This document shows, piece by piece, positions 9,300 to 20,205 of a DNA stretch of 31,514 nt (its first letter is position 1; each line of letters opens with the position of its first letter). The DNA is from Chara braunii (taxonomy: Eukaryota > Streptophyta > Charophyceae > Charales > Characeae): assembly GCA_003427395.1 (NCBI GenBank), contig BFEA01000001.1, forward strand, positions 775,637-807,150. The letters are read 5' to 3'. The position numbers were made by a program, and so were the translations under genes. The notes beneath the pieces were generated by a model. It saw only the letters and a list, made by a program, of their open reading frames with translations, was not told the DNA's origin and searched no databases.

Positions 9300-9865
9300 A
9301 ACTCCTTTAAACTAAGAAAATTTCGGCAGCGCTTCCCGTAGGAAAAATGTCTTTCCAAAATTTATATCAGCCCGAATATAGAAACAGAAATAATCTTCAA
9401 CTTTCCAAAGTCAAATTTTGTCTAACTCCCTGAATTAGCAAAAAATTGAGTAGCACTCCGTTTAGAAAAGGAGGTTTCCCAGATTTTTACTAAGCCATAT
9501 AAAATTTAGATAAGTTGAACTTTTAAAAGTCAAAAGTTGACTAACTCCTAGGATTTGCAGAAATTTCGGTAGCGCTTCTTGTAGAGAAAGTAGCTTACCA
9601 AAATTTATACAAAGCCAAGTTCAGAATCTGAAATGACTTTGACTTCTCAAGGTCCAAGTTTATCTAACTCCCTGAATTAGGAAAAATTTGGGCAGCACTC
9701 CCTTTAGAAAATGAGACTCACCAGATTTTTACTAAGTCATATATAAAAGTCAGACAAACTGAACTTTGAAAAAAAAAAATCTGACCAACTCTTTGGTTTT
9801 ATAAAAATTTCGGCAGCGCTTCCCGTAGAGAAAGTGGCTTACCAAGATTTATACAAGACTAAGTA
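9300..9865. repeat. Alternating A-B-A-B-A tandem repeat, about 121-bp units
   Basis: Units start at AACTCC/AACTCT at 9300, 9424, 9543, 9666 and 9787, that is, spacings of 124, 119, 123 and 121. Units 1, 3 and 5 carry ATTTCGG(C/T)AGCGCTTC ... GTAG and ACCAAAATTTATA. Units 2 and 4 carry GAATTAG, (G/A)GCAGCACTCC(G/C)TTTAGAAAA and AGATTTTTACTAAG. The higher-order period is therefore about 243 bp. The AATTTCGGCAG phrase reminds me of leader DNA of plant LTR retrotransposons, but this is recollection only. Confidence 0.85.
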
Positions 9866-10148
9866 TAATAAAAAAACCCAGAAAATGCAGAAATTGATCC
9901 AAGTAAAATAAACTTAGCTTAGAAAATGCAGGAATTGAAACTAACTTCTATGACTCTAGCATTTGGCGAGCAACTAAAGCAACTACCTATCAAACTGAAA
10001 CTCAGACTAAGTAGTAGCCTCATTCAGTCACATGCAGGCCAAACCACAAAGGTAAGTACTCTCACCATCCCAAAGTCAGTTTAGCAAACAATAGTTCATA
10101 GTCTTTCAATGATTTATCCCCTTATACCCAACTTACATAAGGCATAAA

Positions 10149-11032
10149 GTCAGGTCACCCAAACTTATGGGATATGCCTGACCCAGCCATCGAGTATGCA
10201 CAAAATAGAGGGCACAACTACTTCTCTCTTCTTTGGGCATATGACTAGGTCATTCTAGTCGTCCTGGACTGTTTAATAGCTAGGTATATATATCTCTGAA
10301 CTTAATCTTCAAAGCGGGCGTAGGACTGAGTCATTCGTCTTAGAAATAATGCTCAGTCGACCCAAGTTACCCTCAGTTATACTCTCTTCAGATTGTGATA
10401 GGGCTATAGTCAGGCCACCCAAACTTATGGGACCCTGCCTGACTAGCCTGTTTATAGATAAAAATAGTAATAGAATATAGCCAAATTATAACCTTTGGGT
10501 TCCAGCATGTGCGAGGCTTTGAGTTAGACCACCTGAACTTACAGAACAATCTGGCTCTCTGCCTGACTCGTTCCTCTCTGATTCAACTTGTGCAAGGCAT
10601 TAGGCTAGACCACCTAAACTTATAGACTAGTCTGCCCTCTGTCAAACTTACTCCCTCAGAATAAAAGCAGGAAGAAGTTGAGCCACCTAAGCTTATAGAA
10701 TGATTCAAACCTCCTCGTTCAGAACCAAATAAACAAAGAAAAACCCAAAATAAACAAGGCAACCAAGGCACCTGAACTTACAAAATGCACTTGGCTCCTG
10801 AAGAAGTCAGTCACAGATAGCCCTCACAAGTCAGAGCAATCAGACCACCTAAACTTATAGAATGGTCTGATTCTCAAAGCAAATCCACAACACTATGTCT
10901 CCCCAAACTTATGGGGACTTCCCTGCCTCCAGAGCAATCAGACCACCTAAACTTATAGAATGGTCTGACGCTCCACACAAATCCAAAATAAACATAGCAC
11001 TGGGTCTCCCCAAACTTATGGGGACCTCCCAG
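10149..11032. repeat. Array of ten stem-loops with a shared loop and variable stems
   Basis: Each unit has loop consensus ACC(T/C)AAACTTATAGAA, or the CCCAAACTTATGGG form, flanked by inverted arms that differ between units. Arms: (1) GTCAGG 10149-10154 / CCTGAC 10177-10182; (2) AGTCAGGC 10408-10415 / GCCTGACT 10437-10444; (3) GAGTTAGA 10521-10528 / TCTGGCTC 10550-10557, eight pairs with two G:T; (4) GGC-AGAC 10603-10610 / GTCTGCC 10630-10636 with one bulge; (5) about 10678-10686 / 10701-10710, imperfect; (6) CCAAGGCA 10763-10770 / 10786-10794 with one bulge; (7) AATCAGACCA 10838-10847 / TGGTCTGATT 10863-10872; (8) CCCC 10901-10904 / GGGG 10913-10916; (9) TCAGACCA 10938-10945 / TGGTCTGA 10961-10968 plus GAGC/GCTC; (10) CTGGG 11000-11004 / CCCAG 11028-11032 plus CCCC/GGGG. 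Units 7+8 and 9+10 form a 98-bp tandem duplication. No ORF spans the array. Confidence 0.85.
10243..10358. repeat. Two hairpins with a GTCATT loop inside the array
   Basis: GACTAG 10243-10248 / CTAGTC 10255-10260 has the loop GTCATT. GACTGAG 10324-10330 / CTCAGTC 10352-10358 also has GTCATTC directly after its left arm. They sit between units 1 and 2 of the main array and form a different loop class. Confidence 0.65.
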
Positions 11033-11039
11033 CCTTAAT

Positions 11040-11774
11040 GACCCAGACATCCCTTATGCAAAACAACCTTTCATCCTACCTTCCCCCAGATGCATTCGCT
11101 TTCAACAATCTGCTTTCACACAATCAACAAAAGTTGAAACAGAGATTGCACAAACATTCTTTTATTTAATCTGGCTTAAGTCCTGAAAGTCAAACTTGAA
11201 TTCAAAATACAGGATACACACAATACACTCAGCCAACATACAACGGGTAATACAGATAGGGGATATAATATGGGTTTATAGAGGGAGATGGGTGGTTACC
11301 ATTCAGTTTCCTGCCTTCAGAACTCCTCCTGAGTTCCGGCAGAGCTCCCGCAATCGGTGGGGTAACCTCTCACAAGGCCTTGTTGCAGTCCTACGGGTTG
11401 CAATCCTGCCTGCTGCCTTCCTCTCAGAACTGGATCAGACTTAGAGTAAGAAGGGTAGAGGGAGAAGCATTAAGTCTCTCAAATACTAGAATGGTGCACT
11501 CAGACTCGCGGGAGAGGGTCTTGTTTCCTTGATGCGCCTTATGGCCCCACAATGGTAGCCAAGGTACGCAACCATCGGTCAATTGAAGTCGAACTACTGA
11601 ACAACTTCCCTCTGACGAACCTCCAAGTCACAGTAATAACTCCTTTTACAAGCCTGATCATGCCACTAAGCCGCGACGTCGTCCTAACTGACCAAACGAG
11701 TTGCTGCTCTGTCGAGGCAGGCAGTGTTCAAATAGAGTTCGTCCCCCCCTGTGTTCTATTCGAAATATCAGCAA
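11040..11774. other. No gene seen
   Basis: No recognisable coding or repeat signal. Short ORFs (11196-11444 and 11552-11818, plus strand) have no identifiable domain. Confidence 0.5.
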
Positions 11775-13594
11775 GCTCGGTATTTTTCGTCAAAACCGAG
11801 CGTAAAAGCTCTGCGTAAAACTCACCAATGCTCCGCAGCTTGCCCAACAGGAGCCCAGTAAATATCACTCAGCATCGACAATCAGTCCTCGCACCGACAC
11901 CATTCGCATACTAATAATAGCCAGCAGCAACGCCCAACAGCAGGGCACAATGACCAGATGTCTAATAGCAGCCCTGGTGGCATAGCAATACGCGGTAATG
12001 CACCGCGATGCTTAGTGCAACGAACTAGAAAACTTTGTCAACTCAACTTTTCGGTCCACCCTCGTCACTTCCACGAGGTGAGTTTATAGCTCCCCTATCT
12101 CTTTTTCCAAGTGTCTGTTGTCAACTCTCCCTCCTGTTCATAGTCACCACATACCCTTCTTTCTATCTGCAGGTCGATCATCACAACAACGGTCCGACAA
12201 CTGTCCATCGAAGGTTCCTTATCAGAACACGACAACCTATGAATAATAGATCGACTACTTCGCGTATCTCAATGGTCGCGAGGATTGATGCCATTGAGGT
12301 CGGGGCGCGAATCATGAGGGATGACTACAGTGTGTGCCAAGGTTATACCGCTGGCCCGCGGCTGAGCTCGCACTACTTGCCACGATAGTACGTGCAAAAT
12401 CGAATGAATCTACTCCTCAAAGTGCGGGTAGATTCACTCCATACTTCGCATCAGCCAACTGCTCTTCCAGGCGCAACGTATACTTGTCGTATATACATGA
12501 ATCTTTCCCTAACGATGGGGAGATACATTGTTACTGGTAAGTACCCTTTCCTTCTCTCTACCTCTCTCTCTCTCTCTGATCTGTAGTCTTCCTTGGCGAT
12601 AACGAGAGTGTGAGGATGACTGTCACAACGCCGGTCAGCTGAAGATCATCGCATCTCAACAAAGACGAGAACCCCAGTGGTATGAAGGAGCACGAACGCC
12701 ATGATCTTCATAGTGCCCCCGGATGAACACTGACCACTCCTAATTCTGGCAAAACATGGAAATGTATGCTCCGCTAGAAGCGGGGTAGATACATTCTTTT
12801 TTTAACTTTCCTGTTTTACACACAACGCAACTTATCTTCTTGGTAGTATTTAACCTGCTGACCCTCTGCCAAATCCAACTCCATAATCGTACTCTCCCAC
12901 CTCGAAAACCCCCATTTTGCAACTTATCTCGCTCGAATCCGTCGAGGATCGAGCGAGATTCAGATCCTTCACTCCCGTTGTAGGGCCAAACCTCGGTAGA
13001 CTTTCGAGCTTTAGTCTTATTGCATTCCGATGGCCCTCCCGGCCTCCTGCTATGTTCTATGTGCCCCTGTTCTTGCGCTCACTTGCTTGCCGCTGCTTAG
13101 TTCTTTCCCCCTGTGGTTCTTGCCCTAGGGCATTATTCCCTCCTTCGGCCTAATCCTTTATCTCGTCTCACTTCGGATTTCTCTGTTGTGCACAATACGT
13201 TCATATTCGGTCTCTCAAGTGATGGGAAGTTATTCGGGACTCACCAGTCCCGACACCGTCATCTCTCCCTCCCGACACTCTCCGCGTAGACCTTTTCTCG
13301 ACTAACTCCTTCCCTACTAATTCTCATGATAATTCGACATCGTCATTTGACTCGCGATTATCAAAAACCCCAACGTAGCATTTTGAATCACTCGATTCCG
13401 TCAAGAATTGAGTGACATTCCATTTTGTTTTCTTCGTCGCTTCTTCCTCCGCCATGCCTCCGCGCAATACTTTCTTTATTTAGACTCTATCCTACTAACC
13501 TTCTTCTAAAACCAACTATATAGTCGGATTCGCCTTATCTGAAAACCTCATATTCACTCCTCTCCCCGCCGGATTTCATCAAGAATCGGACGGG
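11775..13594. repeat. Dispersed series of long hairpins, several with a TTC-CGTCAA-GAA loop
   Basis: Six long stems are spread over 1.8 kb. GCTCGGT 11775-11781 / ACCGAGC 11795-11801, loop with TTTCGTCAAA. TGAATCTACTC 12405-12415 / GGGTAGATTCA 12426-12436, one G:T. AATGTAT plus GCTCCGC 12761-12774 / GCGGGGT plus ATACATT 12780-12795, two G:T. ATCTCGCTCGA plus TCC 12926-12940 / GGATCGAGCGAGAT 12946-12959, one bulge, loop GTCGA. TCACTCGATTC 13388-13398 / GAATTGAGTGA 13405-13415, one G:T, loop CGTCAA. CCCG ... 13565-13577 / GAATCGGACGGG 13583-13594 with bulges, loop ATCAA. Another, GATAAT 13328-13333 / ATTATC 13357-13362, encloses CGTCATTTGA. Small plus-strand ORFs across the region have no recognisable product. 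Confidence 0.75.
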
Positions 13595-13599
13595 TTGTA

Positions 13600-15097
13600 C
13601 GTTTTTCGCTCCCACCTACCTTGCTCGCTCCTGCCATAGCCCATATCCATTCCGCATGCACCTGGCGCAGCAAACTGTCCGGATTCAGCCCCTCCTTGTT
13701 GGCTTCAACCTCTTCTCTTGTACTAACCGCTGTCTCCCGTTTGCGCTAGACCGCACACTAACCCGCAAAGTCCTGGTCTCGCTTGCCCTCTTCCCGTCCT
13801 TCCTAGCTCATCTTTGCCATTCTCTCCACCGCGCTCTCCTCTGCTCATCGCAGCCCGGTGACGTGCGGCTCATTGCACTAGAGCAAACACCGGCCAGCCG
13901 AGCCTGACTACAGCACCCCGACGGTGTCTGAGGGAAACTTCAGAGGGAACCAGCTACTAGACGGTTCGATTAGTCTTTCGCCCGTATACCCGAGCCCCAC
14001 AGACGATTGCTGGGCAGGGCTGCTATTCTCTCACAGTGCCCCAGCCCTTCTCCGCCCAGGCATGCCCTGTCTGATGCATGATTCGCATGGTGCTGCTAGA
14101 GGTCGCTGCCCTGATGCTCCTGGCCCACCGAGCCCGACCTATTCCACTATCCTGCGGATCCCCACGCCGACCTTGGTAGTAATAACGAAAATTCAAATGA
14201 AAACTTCGAATGCCATAGTGGGGACAGGTTCCGTGGGAATGATCACTGCAGTTGGTATTGTTGCGCGACAGTTCCGGGTCTCCCAACAGTGCCCTCGACC
14301 ACCCATACTCAGGCGCAGTCCCGTTAGTAGGATCCCAATGGGCATGCTCACACTCAAACCTCACACAACGGATCATGGTCTGTGGCTAATGCACCCGTGG
14401 CAACCCCCGCCACCCTCGGGTTACGGTCCCAGAGGCCCACTCGGAATGTTCTTCAATTCCCTTCCACTTTAGGCTACCGATGCTCTCCAAGTGGGCAGCG
14501 AGGGAAACCATGACCACGGACTCCATTATACTCGTATACGTTGAACTCCTCGGTCTGTGTTTTCATAACAGACCAGGTCAAAGAATGTCGCCAGCATCCC
14601 GAACACGCAAAAACTTGTAGGTCAACCCAAGAAGGAAGGGGCGCCAAAGCAAAAAAAATAATACGATAGGAAATAAATAATATAATATTCATGAAAAGTT
14701 CAGTCCCCAAAGGACGAAAAGAGGAAGCCGCCCGCACCGCTCCGACGCCGCCGATGGCAAGACCAAGAGGGATAGCTCCACCATGCCCTCAACCCCTCGG
14801 CTTCTCCGCGTCGTTCTAACACTCCCACGTCGTTGCCGCTCGCCTCGACCCCTGAATCTCTTTGATAAAAGACCGAAGTTGAGTCTAGTTTTGACGAGAT
14901 GCCTAAATAAACGAGCACTGCGCGACGCGCAGACCTACTGAATCACTTTTAGAACCACCTTGTTGTCGATGTCTTCCTCCACAAGCACGCACGAGTCACA
15001 AGTAAGCGTTCTGATCACGAGACATCATCCAATTAACCCTAGTTTAAATCAAAAGAAAAATCCGACCGGCGATCACACCGGCTCTTCAATCATCAAC
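13600..15097. other. No gene assigned
   Basis: A 182-codon plus frame (13924-14472) is Pro/Ser/Thr-rich, matches no domain I know and has no support from neighbours. A small hairpin CTGCGC / GCGCAG lies at about 14918-14932. The rest is unremarkable. Confidence 0.45.
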
Positions 15098-15283
15098 AAA
15101 TAAAAAGATCACGCGCACCTCAAGTCCGCGCGCCCACACACTCTTTATCCTAGTCAACCATCCAGTCAGCCTTGACCACAGACGCAGCCGCGCCTCGCGC
15201 GGTATACTTAAACTTTAATCCATACTTAATTTCTGTCACTTGCAAAAAACAGGGCGGATACCCTTGTAAGGGTATTCGGACCG
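15098..15283. repeat. Dispersed repeat, copy A, with an exact 18-bp hairpin
   Basis: Shares about 185 bp with 27842-28050 in the same orientation: CTAGTCAACCATC(C/T)AGTCA, CCACAGAC, CCGCGCCTC, ATACTTA(A/G)ACTTTAA and finally AGGGCGG followed by the 18-base dyad ATACCCTTGTAAGGGTAT (15258-15275) and TTCGGACCGACA. CCGCGC/GCGCGG forms another small stem near 15188-15202. No coding capacity. It could be the end of a larger transposable element. Confidence 0.75.
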
Positions 15284-15392
15284 ACACCGAGTTTATAAAT
15301 TCTGCAAATTCTGCATGTGTTGGTTGTTGTATGTATCGGTGTTTGGACTGGGGGTTGCAGTAAGGGTTGCAGTAATCAGGAGAGAATCTCAG

Positions 15393-18250
15393 TCAGGGAA
15401 AGAGCATGGGAGGGAACGGGTCTCGGAAATCTGAGGGAGGGCGAAATGCGAATGTTGACTCTATGTTAGTCCTGTCTTTAACAGTAAGACGGTAATCTCT
15501 CATGTCTTCCAAATCCCTCTGTTTCTCTCTCCTATCTCCACTCCATTCTACTCTTGCTATCCATCCATTTCTCTCCCCTCCTATCCAATCTGAGCAAAAG
15601 ACTGGAATTTGTCTCCTGACATCTCCGATTTGGCTAAAGTGGTTCAGCTGTGCTTTTGTGTCTAACCATCTTTGTGTGAGTTTCGCTTGCACCTGCTGTT
15701 GGATCTGTTCTGTGATTTCTGACCCTTCTACTCTCACCTTTTGAATGGCTAAGGTGCATCTCTGCCACCAAAGTGCCCATAACACTGCTCTCCTTCCAAG
15801 TTTGTACATATTTTCTACGAAGGTCGTGACTGCTACTAGTGGCGGCCAATGACCAGCCAATATGGCTTGCCAGGACCACGGCCAGGGGATTTCCACTTCC
15901 ATTTTCCTCCATATGTTGTCCCACCATCTCCATGTGAATTGGGCGATCGGGCATTGCATGAAGATGTATTTAACAATCTCCGCCTTTTTTGCGGAAGGGG
16001 GAAAGACTCAAGCACCTCTGACACCATGGAAGTAGAAGACCTCTTTGTTCTAAATTAGTGCGATCAGTCAACCAATCGTTGGTTGGTAGGCAGCGATGAG
16101 CAATTTGCCACTGCCGGGAGATGATCTTCATGGGTATAAATTTTTGTTCTTTGAATCATCGGATTGGTGTCAGAAGAGAGCGATCCACATTTAAGTGTTT
16201 GGCCCACCGGTCGTTGATTGTGTCTCTCAAACACCTTTTAGGTCTGAGCATTTTATAGGCTGATTTAACCGATAATTGATGTAGACTGATATGGCCCGGG
16301 ACACCCTTCCTCTGAGGGAGCTTCCAAGTCCATTCGTCTGGGTCTAGTGTCAGGTCCTGGATTGATTTGGAAGGCTGGAACATCAGCTTCTGCCCCTTCT
16401 CTTCTATCACTCTCACACGGTACATGGATGATCTCTTTTTTAATTCAAAGGGGGTTTTGTTTCCTTGAAGGTGCCTGTTTTGGTGATGGCGTAATATTCG
16501 ACCAAGACAGTTTGGGGGGAGACCATGTGTACCTGGCCTATCCTTAATGGGGTCTCTGTACTCGCCACCCAGTCCCATTCCTTCAAGATGGGACCTTGTT
16601 TTAGAATTCGGTACCATGCCAATAAGATGGCTTCAATCAGGTTGTCCAAAAGCTCCTCTATGTGGTCGCAGTACCGCAGAGTTTCTCTCAATTGGTCTCC
16701 TGTTTTCCAGTCCCGTCGGTTTTTGTCCCATAGGTCTCCCACCCTGAGCACCCCGCTTTTTACCCAACTTTGCCAGGGCGTGGAAGAGTTTATCAGTACG
16801 CAGCCTTTCCAGTCTGTCACCCACCGATTTCCAAAAAGGGGTTGGCAGTAGACTTCCTCCCATTGGTCGGGGTGAGCTTTGTCAGGGAGCGGCAGTTTGC
16901 GCCAGGTTTCTAGCAGAGATGGCCAGAAGGTGTCCATTATCTGACCGTCCTCCAACCCTTCCCTTCCTTGGGGGAGTTCACGTGGGATTGACCAAAATCG
17001 GTCTTCTAACCATATCAGGGGGTGAGTTATTTGGGGGGTTTTCGGGGCCAGTCAGGCCAAGTGTGCTAAGGCTAATACGCACCATGGTTTCTGGGGAGTG
17101 AAGATGATATTTTTTATCCATTTTAGTCATAGTGTTTGTACTTGTGGGCTGGGTCGATTATTCCCAGACCTCCCTTCCCCTTGGGTTGGATTATCGAGTC
17201 TCATGCTACTCGGCTTATTACGTTGCTCTGCTCGCCGTCCCCTCTCTAAAGGAAAACCGCTATTTTTTTCCTTAGGTTCCTCAGGGCTGTTTTGCTCAAG
17301 GGTCATAGCAATGACTTATACCATAATGATGCAAAGATAACATTGCTGATTATTAGGGCGCGGCCGAACAGGGATGTGTGCCTGTTTCTCCAGTTGTTCA
17401 ACTTTTGTTGAGCCGGGACACTGATTCAATCATCATTTGTTGGCGGGCGTCCCTTTGTGGTCATGGCTACCCCTAGAATTCTTACTGGCTGTCTAATGGC
17501 ATCCATGCAATATGCGGTGACTCCGGAGGGCGACCCCCTTGGTAGTAGATCCATCATTCCTGTGTTTTGCTCTCCCAGTTGACTGTCATATCAGAGACCT
17601 TAGTGAACTTTTCCATCATCAGTTGGATATCCTCCATGTTGCTATGTGTGGCCTCTGCCAGGATTGTGAGATCGTCTGCAAAAGGGAACAAACTGGGATT
17701 GCGTCCTCTGGGATGTGTGTGACTCGAATTCTGGTAATGTTTTTGTTCGCCCGAAGGTTGGCAGCTAGCGGTTCCATAATGACCAAAAAGAGGAAGGGAG
17801 CGATTGGGTCCCCTTGGCGGACCGACCGTTCCAGGCGTAGAGGTGGTGCTAGACTTCCGTTGATTTGGACATAAGTCGTTGCATTCTGATGCAAAATTTG
17901 TATCCAGCGTCTAAAGTCTGACCCAAAATCAATTTTTTTCAAGCATCTATCCAAAAACAGTCAGTCCACATGGTCATAGGTTTTTTCGAAATCTATGAAC
18001 ACCAGGCTACGTTCTGTCGAGAGTGTTTTCTGAGTTGAAGTACCTCATGGATTAACATGATGTTCTCTTGTATGTTCCTGTTTTCCATGAAGCCTGTTTG
18101 AGAGGGGTGGATGATGTCTTCCATAACTGGAATCATTCTATTAGCTGCACTGACGCGTGTTGAGACGCGAAGCTGCGATGGCACTTTCATGAGGGCATGG
18201 CCGGTCAATATTGTGTGTGGCGATGACGCTCCTTAGAGATTTTCGTGGAT
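15393..18250 (-). pseudogene. Decayed LINE ORF2: reverse transcriptase plus zf-RVT region
   Basis: Read on the minus strand from about 18.2 kb. It first shows IIHPSQTGF ... NIQENI (fingers), then FIDFEKTYD (about 17999-17973), the palm motif with the first catalytic Asp. Then comes VRQGDPIAPFLF and LVIMEPLA, then FADDLTILAE (FADD at 17682-17671) with the catalytic Asp pair. GRALIISNVIFASLWY is of the post-RT type. A connecting region follows (16.16-16.96 kb, PLFGNRWVTDWKG ... WQSWVKSGVLRVGDLWD), then PWCQRC ... FMQCP and FTWRWW (zinc-binding), and a 190-residue tail ending near 15393. It is broken: the segments lie in different frames, there is a TGA at 17963-17961 where DW is expected, FADD is in another frame from VRQGDP, and the zinc block is frameshifted. 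No endonuclease is seen, so the copy is 5'-truncated near 18.25 kb. Both catalytic motifs are still legible. Confidence 0.9.
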
Positions 18251-18769
18251 GTGGAGACAGGAGGGGCGTGTGGTGCTGTCATGGGTCGTTGGATTTGGAC
18301 TGAATTCTTTGTGAAGCTGTGTTGACGGGCTTGAAATGGTCATTCACAATGCAACCATGTTCGGGAAGTAACAGGGAGGCGGGGGCATCCCACTAATCTC
18401 TTCTGGTTGGTGTACTTCGCCGTAGGGCTATACTAGCGCCGGCTGTGGGGAGGAGGAGTGGTTCCTTCTATAGGAAGAGGCAGCGGCCGAGTTTGGTTTG
18501 GACTGCGGTTGGGCAGTTGGACAAGGGGACTGCAGGAGCGAAGTGGTGTGTGATGGTCTGCAACGGTTGGTGACTTCAGGTGACGTTCAAGGCGGTGTCA
18601 TGTAGCGATGAGAGCTCAGAGTGCAACATTTTTTTTTTAAATTTAATCCTAAGTAGTAAGTACTATTATGATAGATGATTTGTTTGTTAGGGATGTCTGA
18701 TTCGTGGTGTTGCTTGATTTTCTTTTGGAAATCGAAACCTAGTCTATTTCCTGATATCTTCTTGGATGG
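18251..18769. other. No gene seen
   Basis: G-rich DNA upstream of the LINE truncation. It may contain further degraded LINE sequence, but I could not align it. Confidence 0.4.
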
Positions 18770-18912
18770 TACTTTTTTTTTTTTTTTTAACAAACCGAGT
18801 AGGTGCTAGGGGCACTGATAAGAGCAGACACCACTAGCACTGCCTAGGAGGCTCCATCTACTAGTGGGGAGCATCACCTGCGAGAAATCGGGTCCAGCGT
18901 CCTTGAATATGA
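18770..18912 (-). mobile_element. Short retroposon, family 1 (copy S6)
   Basis: A tail (T-run 18773-18788), hairpin GTGCTAG 18803-18809 / CTAGCAC 18834-18840 continued by GG/CC after one mismatch, loop CTGATAAGAGCAGA. Then CTCCATCTACTAGTGGGGAG and the CCAGCGTCC end block. Confidence 0.8.
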
Positions 18913-18959
18913 AATTGAATGTTGTTGATCTCAACATTCGACGGATGATCTGTAAGTCT

Positions 18960-19340
18960 GTTTTTTTATTTATTTATTAAAACCCCCGCCAGTGTTAGTG
19001 CTGCCAAGGTTGTCGAGCCCCGGCCCCGAGGCCCTGGCGGGGGTCCGGGGGTCCGGGGGTGGGCACCCCCAACCCCGGCTCCAGACCCCCCCCCCCAAAA
19101 GAATAAATAAAATAAAAACAAAATCAAAAAAATAAATAAAAAATAGTGGGGGGTGCGCAGCGAGAGCGCGCACCACATGGGCTAAACCCCCAAAATGGGG
19201 TTTTATGCCCCACCCCGGACCCCCCCGGGGCCACACCCACCACTCGTGGGACTGGGGTAGCTGCTGGTGCGGGGCCGGGGGCGGAACCAACAGCTGGCGG
19301 GGGCGGGGGTGCGGGGTGCGGGGCGCGGGGCGCGGGGCGC
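18960..19340. repeat. GC-rich retroposon-like DNA up to the gap
   Basis: 18966-19000 has the family 1 3' end (CCCGCCAGTGTTAGTG). After it come G/C-rich tracts, an A-rich tract (about 19096-19142), hairpins GGTGCGC / GCGCACC (about 19152-19174) and AACCCC / GGGGTT (about 19186-19203), and a GCGGGGC-type tandem run ending at the gap. Confidence 0.6.
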
Positions 19341-19946
19341 NNNNNNNNNNNNNNNNNNNNNNNNNNNNNNNNNNNNNNNNNNNNNNNNNNNNNNNNNNNN
19401 NNNNNNNNNNNNNNNNNNNNNNNNNNNNNNNNNNNNNNNNNNNNNNNNNNNNNNNNNNNNNNNNNNNNNNNNNNNNNNNNNNNNNNNNNNNNNNNNNNNN
19501 NNNNNNNNNNNNNNNNNNNNNNNNNNNNNNNNNNNNNNNNNNNNNNNNNNNNNNNNNNNNNNNNNNNNNNNNNNNNNNNNNNNNNNNNNNNNNNNNNNNN
19601 NNNNNNNNNNNNNNNNNNNNNNNNNNNNNNNNNNNNNNNNNNNNNNNNNNNNNNNNNNNNNNNNNNNNNNNNNNNNNNNNNNNNNNNNNNNNNNNNNNNN
19701 NNNNNNNNNNNNNNNNNNNNNNNNNNNNNNNNNNNNNNNNNNNNNNNNNNNNNNNNNNNNNNNNNNNNNNNNNNNNNNNNNNNNNNNNNNNNNNNNNNNN
19801 NNNNNNNNNNNNNNNNNNNNNNNNNNNNNNNNNNNNNNNNNNNNNNNNNNNNNNNNNNNNNNNNNNNNNNNNNNNNNNNNNNNNNNNNNNNNNNNNNNNN
19901 NNNNNNNNNNNNNNNNNNNNNNNNNNNNNNNNNNNNNNNNNNNNNN
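19341..19946. other. Assembly gap (606 Ns)
   Basis: Run of N. The left flank is GC-rich tandem DNA, which is hard to assemble. ORFs drawn across the gap are meaningless. Confidence 1.
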
Positions 19947-19982
19947 GAAACCCCTACCCCAGCTTGGGCCCCGGGGATCCCC

Positions 19983-20205
19983 GCGTGACAACCCTGAGTG
20001 CTGCTGATAAGAGCTAACACCACTAACACTTGGGGAGGGACTCCATCTATTGGTGGGGAGCATCACCTGCTGGAAATTGGGCCCAGCGTCCCGTTTTACA
20101 AAAGGATGTCTGCACATGTCTGAGAAAAAATGAGAACAATAGTTGTGGGGCCTGCCAGCATTGATTGCCCTTCGACCCTGGGGATTGACTGAGCAGGCCA
20201 GTAAA
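19983..20205 (-). mobile_element. Short retroposon, family 1 (copy S8)
   Basis: GCTGCTGATAAGAGCTAACACCACTAACAC, CTCCATCTATTGGTGGGGAG, GCTGGA ... CCAGCGTCCC, and further on the 5'-half blocks CCAGCATTGATTGCCC and GGGGATTGACTGAGCAGG. The first hairpin is damaged in this copy. Confidence 0.8.

Noticed and set aside
10149-11032. CRISPR-like array (repeated short phrase with variable sequence between).
   Set aside because: Repeats are imperfect, spacing ranges from about 35 to 259 bp, the variable parts are complementary arms rather than spacers, and the context is eukaryotic with no cas gene.
8481-11774. Complete LTR retrotransposon.
   Set aside because: No LTR pair, primer-binding site, protease, integrase or reverse transcriptase was found; only the leader-like tandem repeat suggests it.
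13924-14472. Possible gag-like or host protein of 182 codons.
   Set aside because: No zinc knuckle, no recognisable motif, Pro/Ser-rich composition, and competing frames are equally open.
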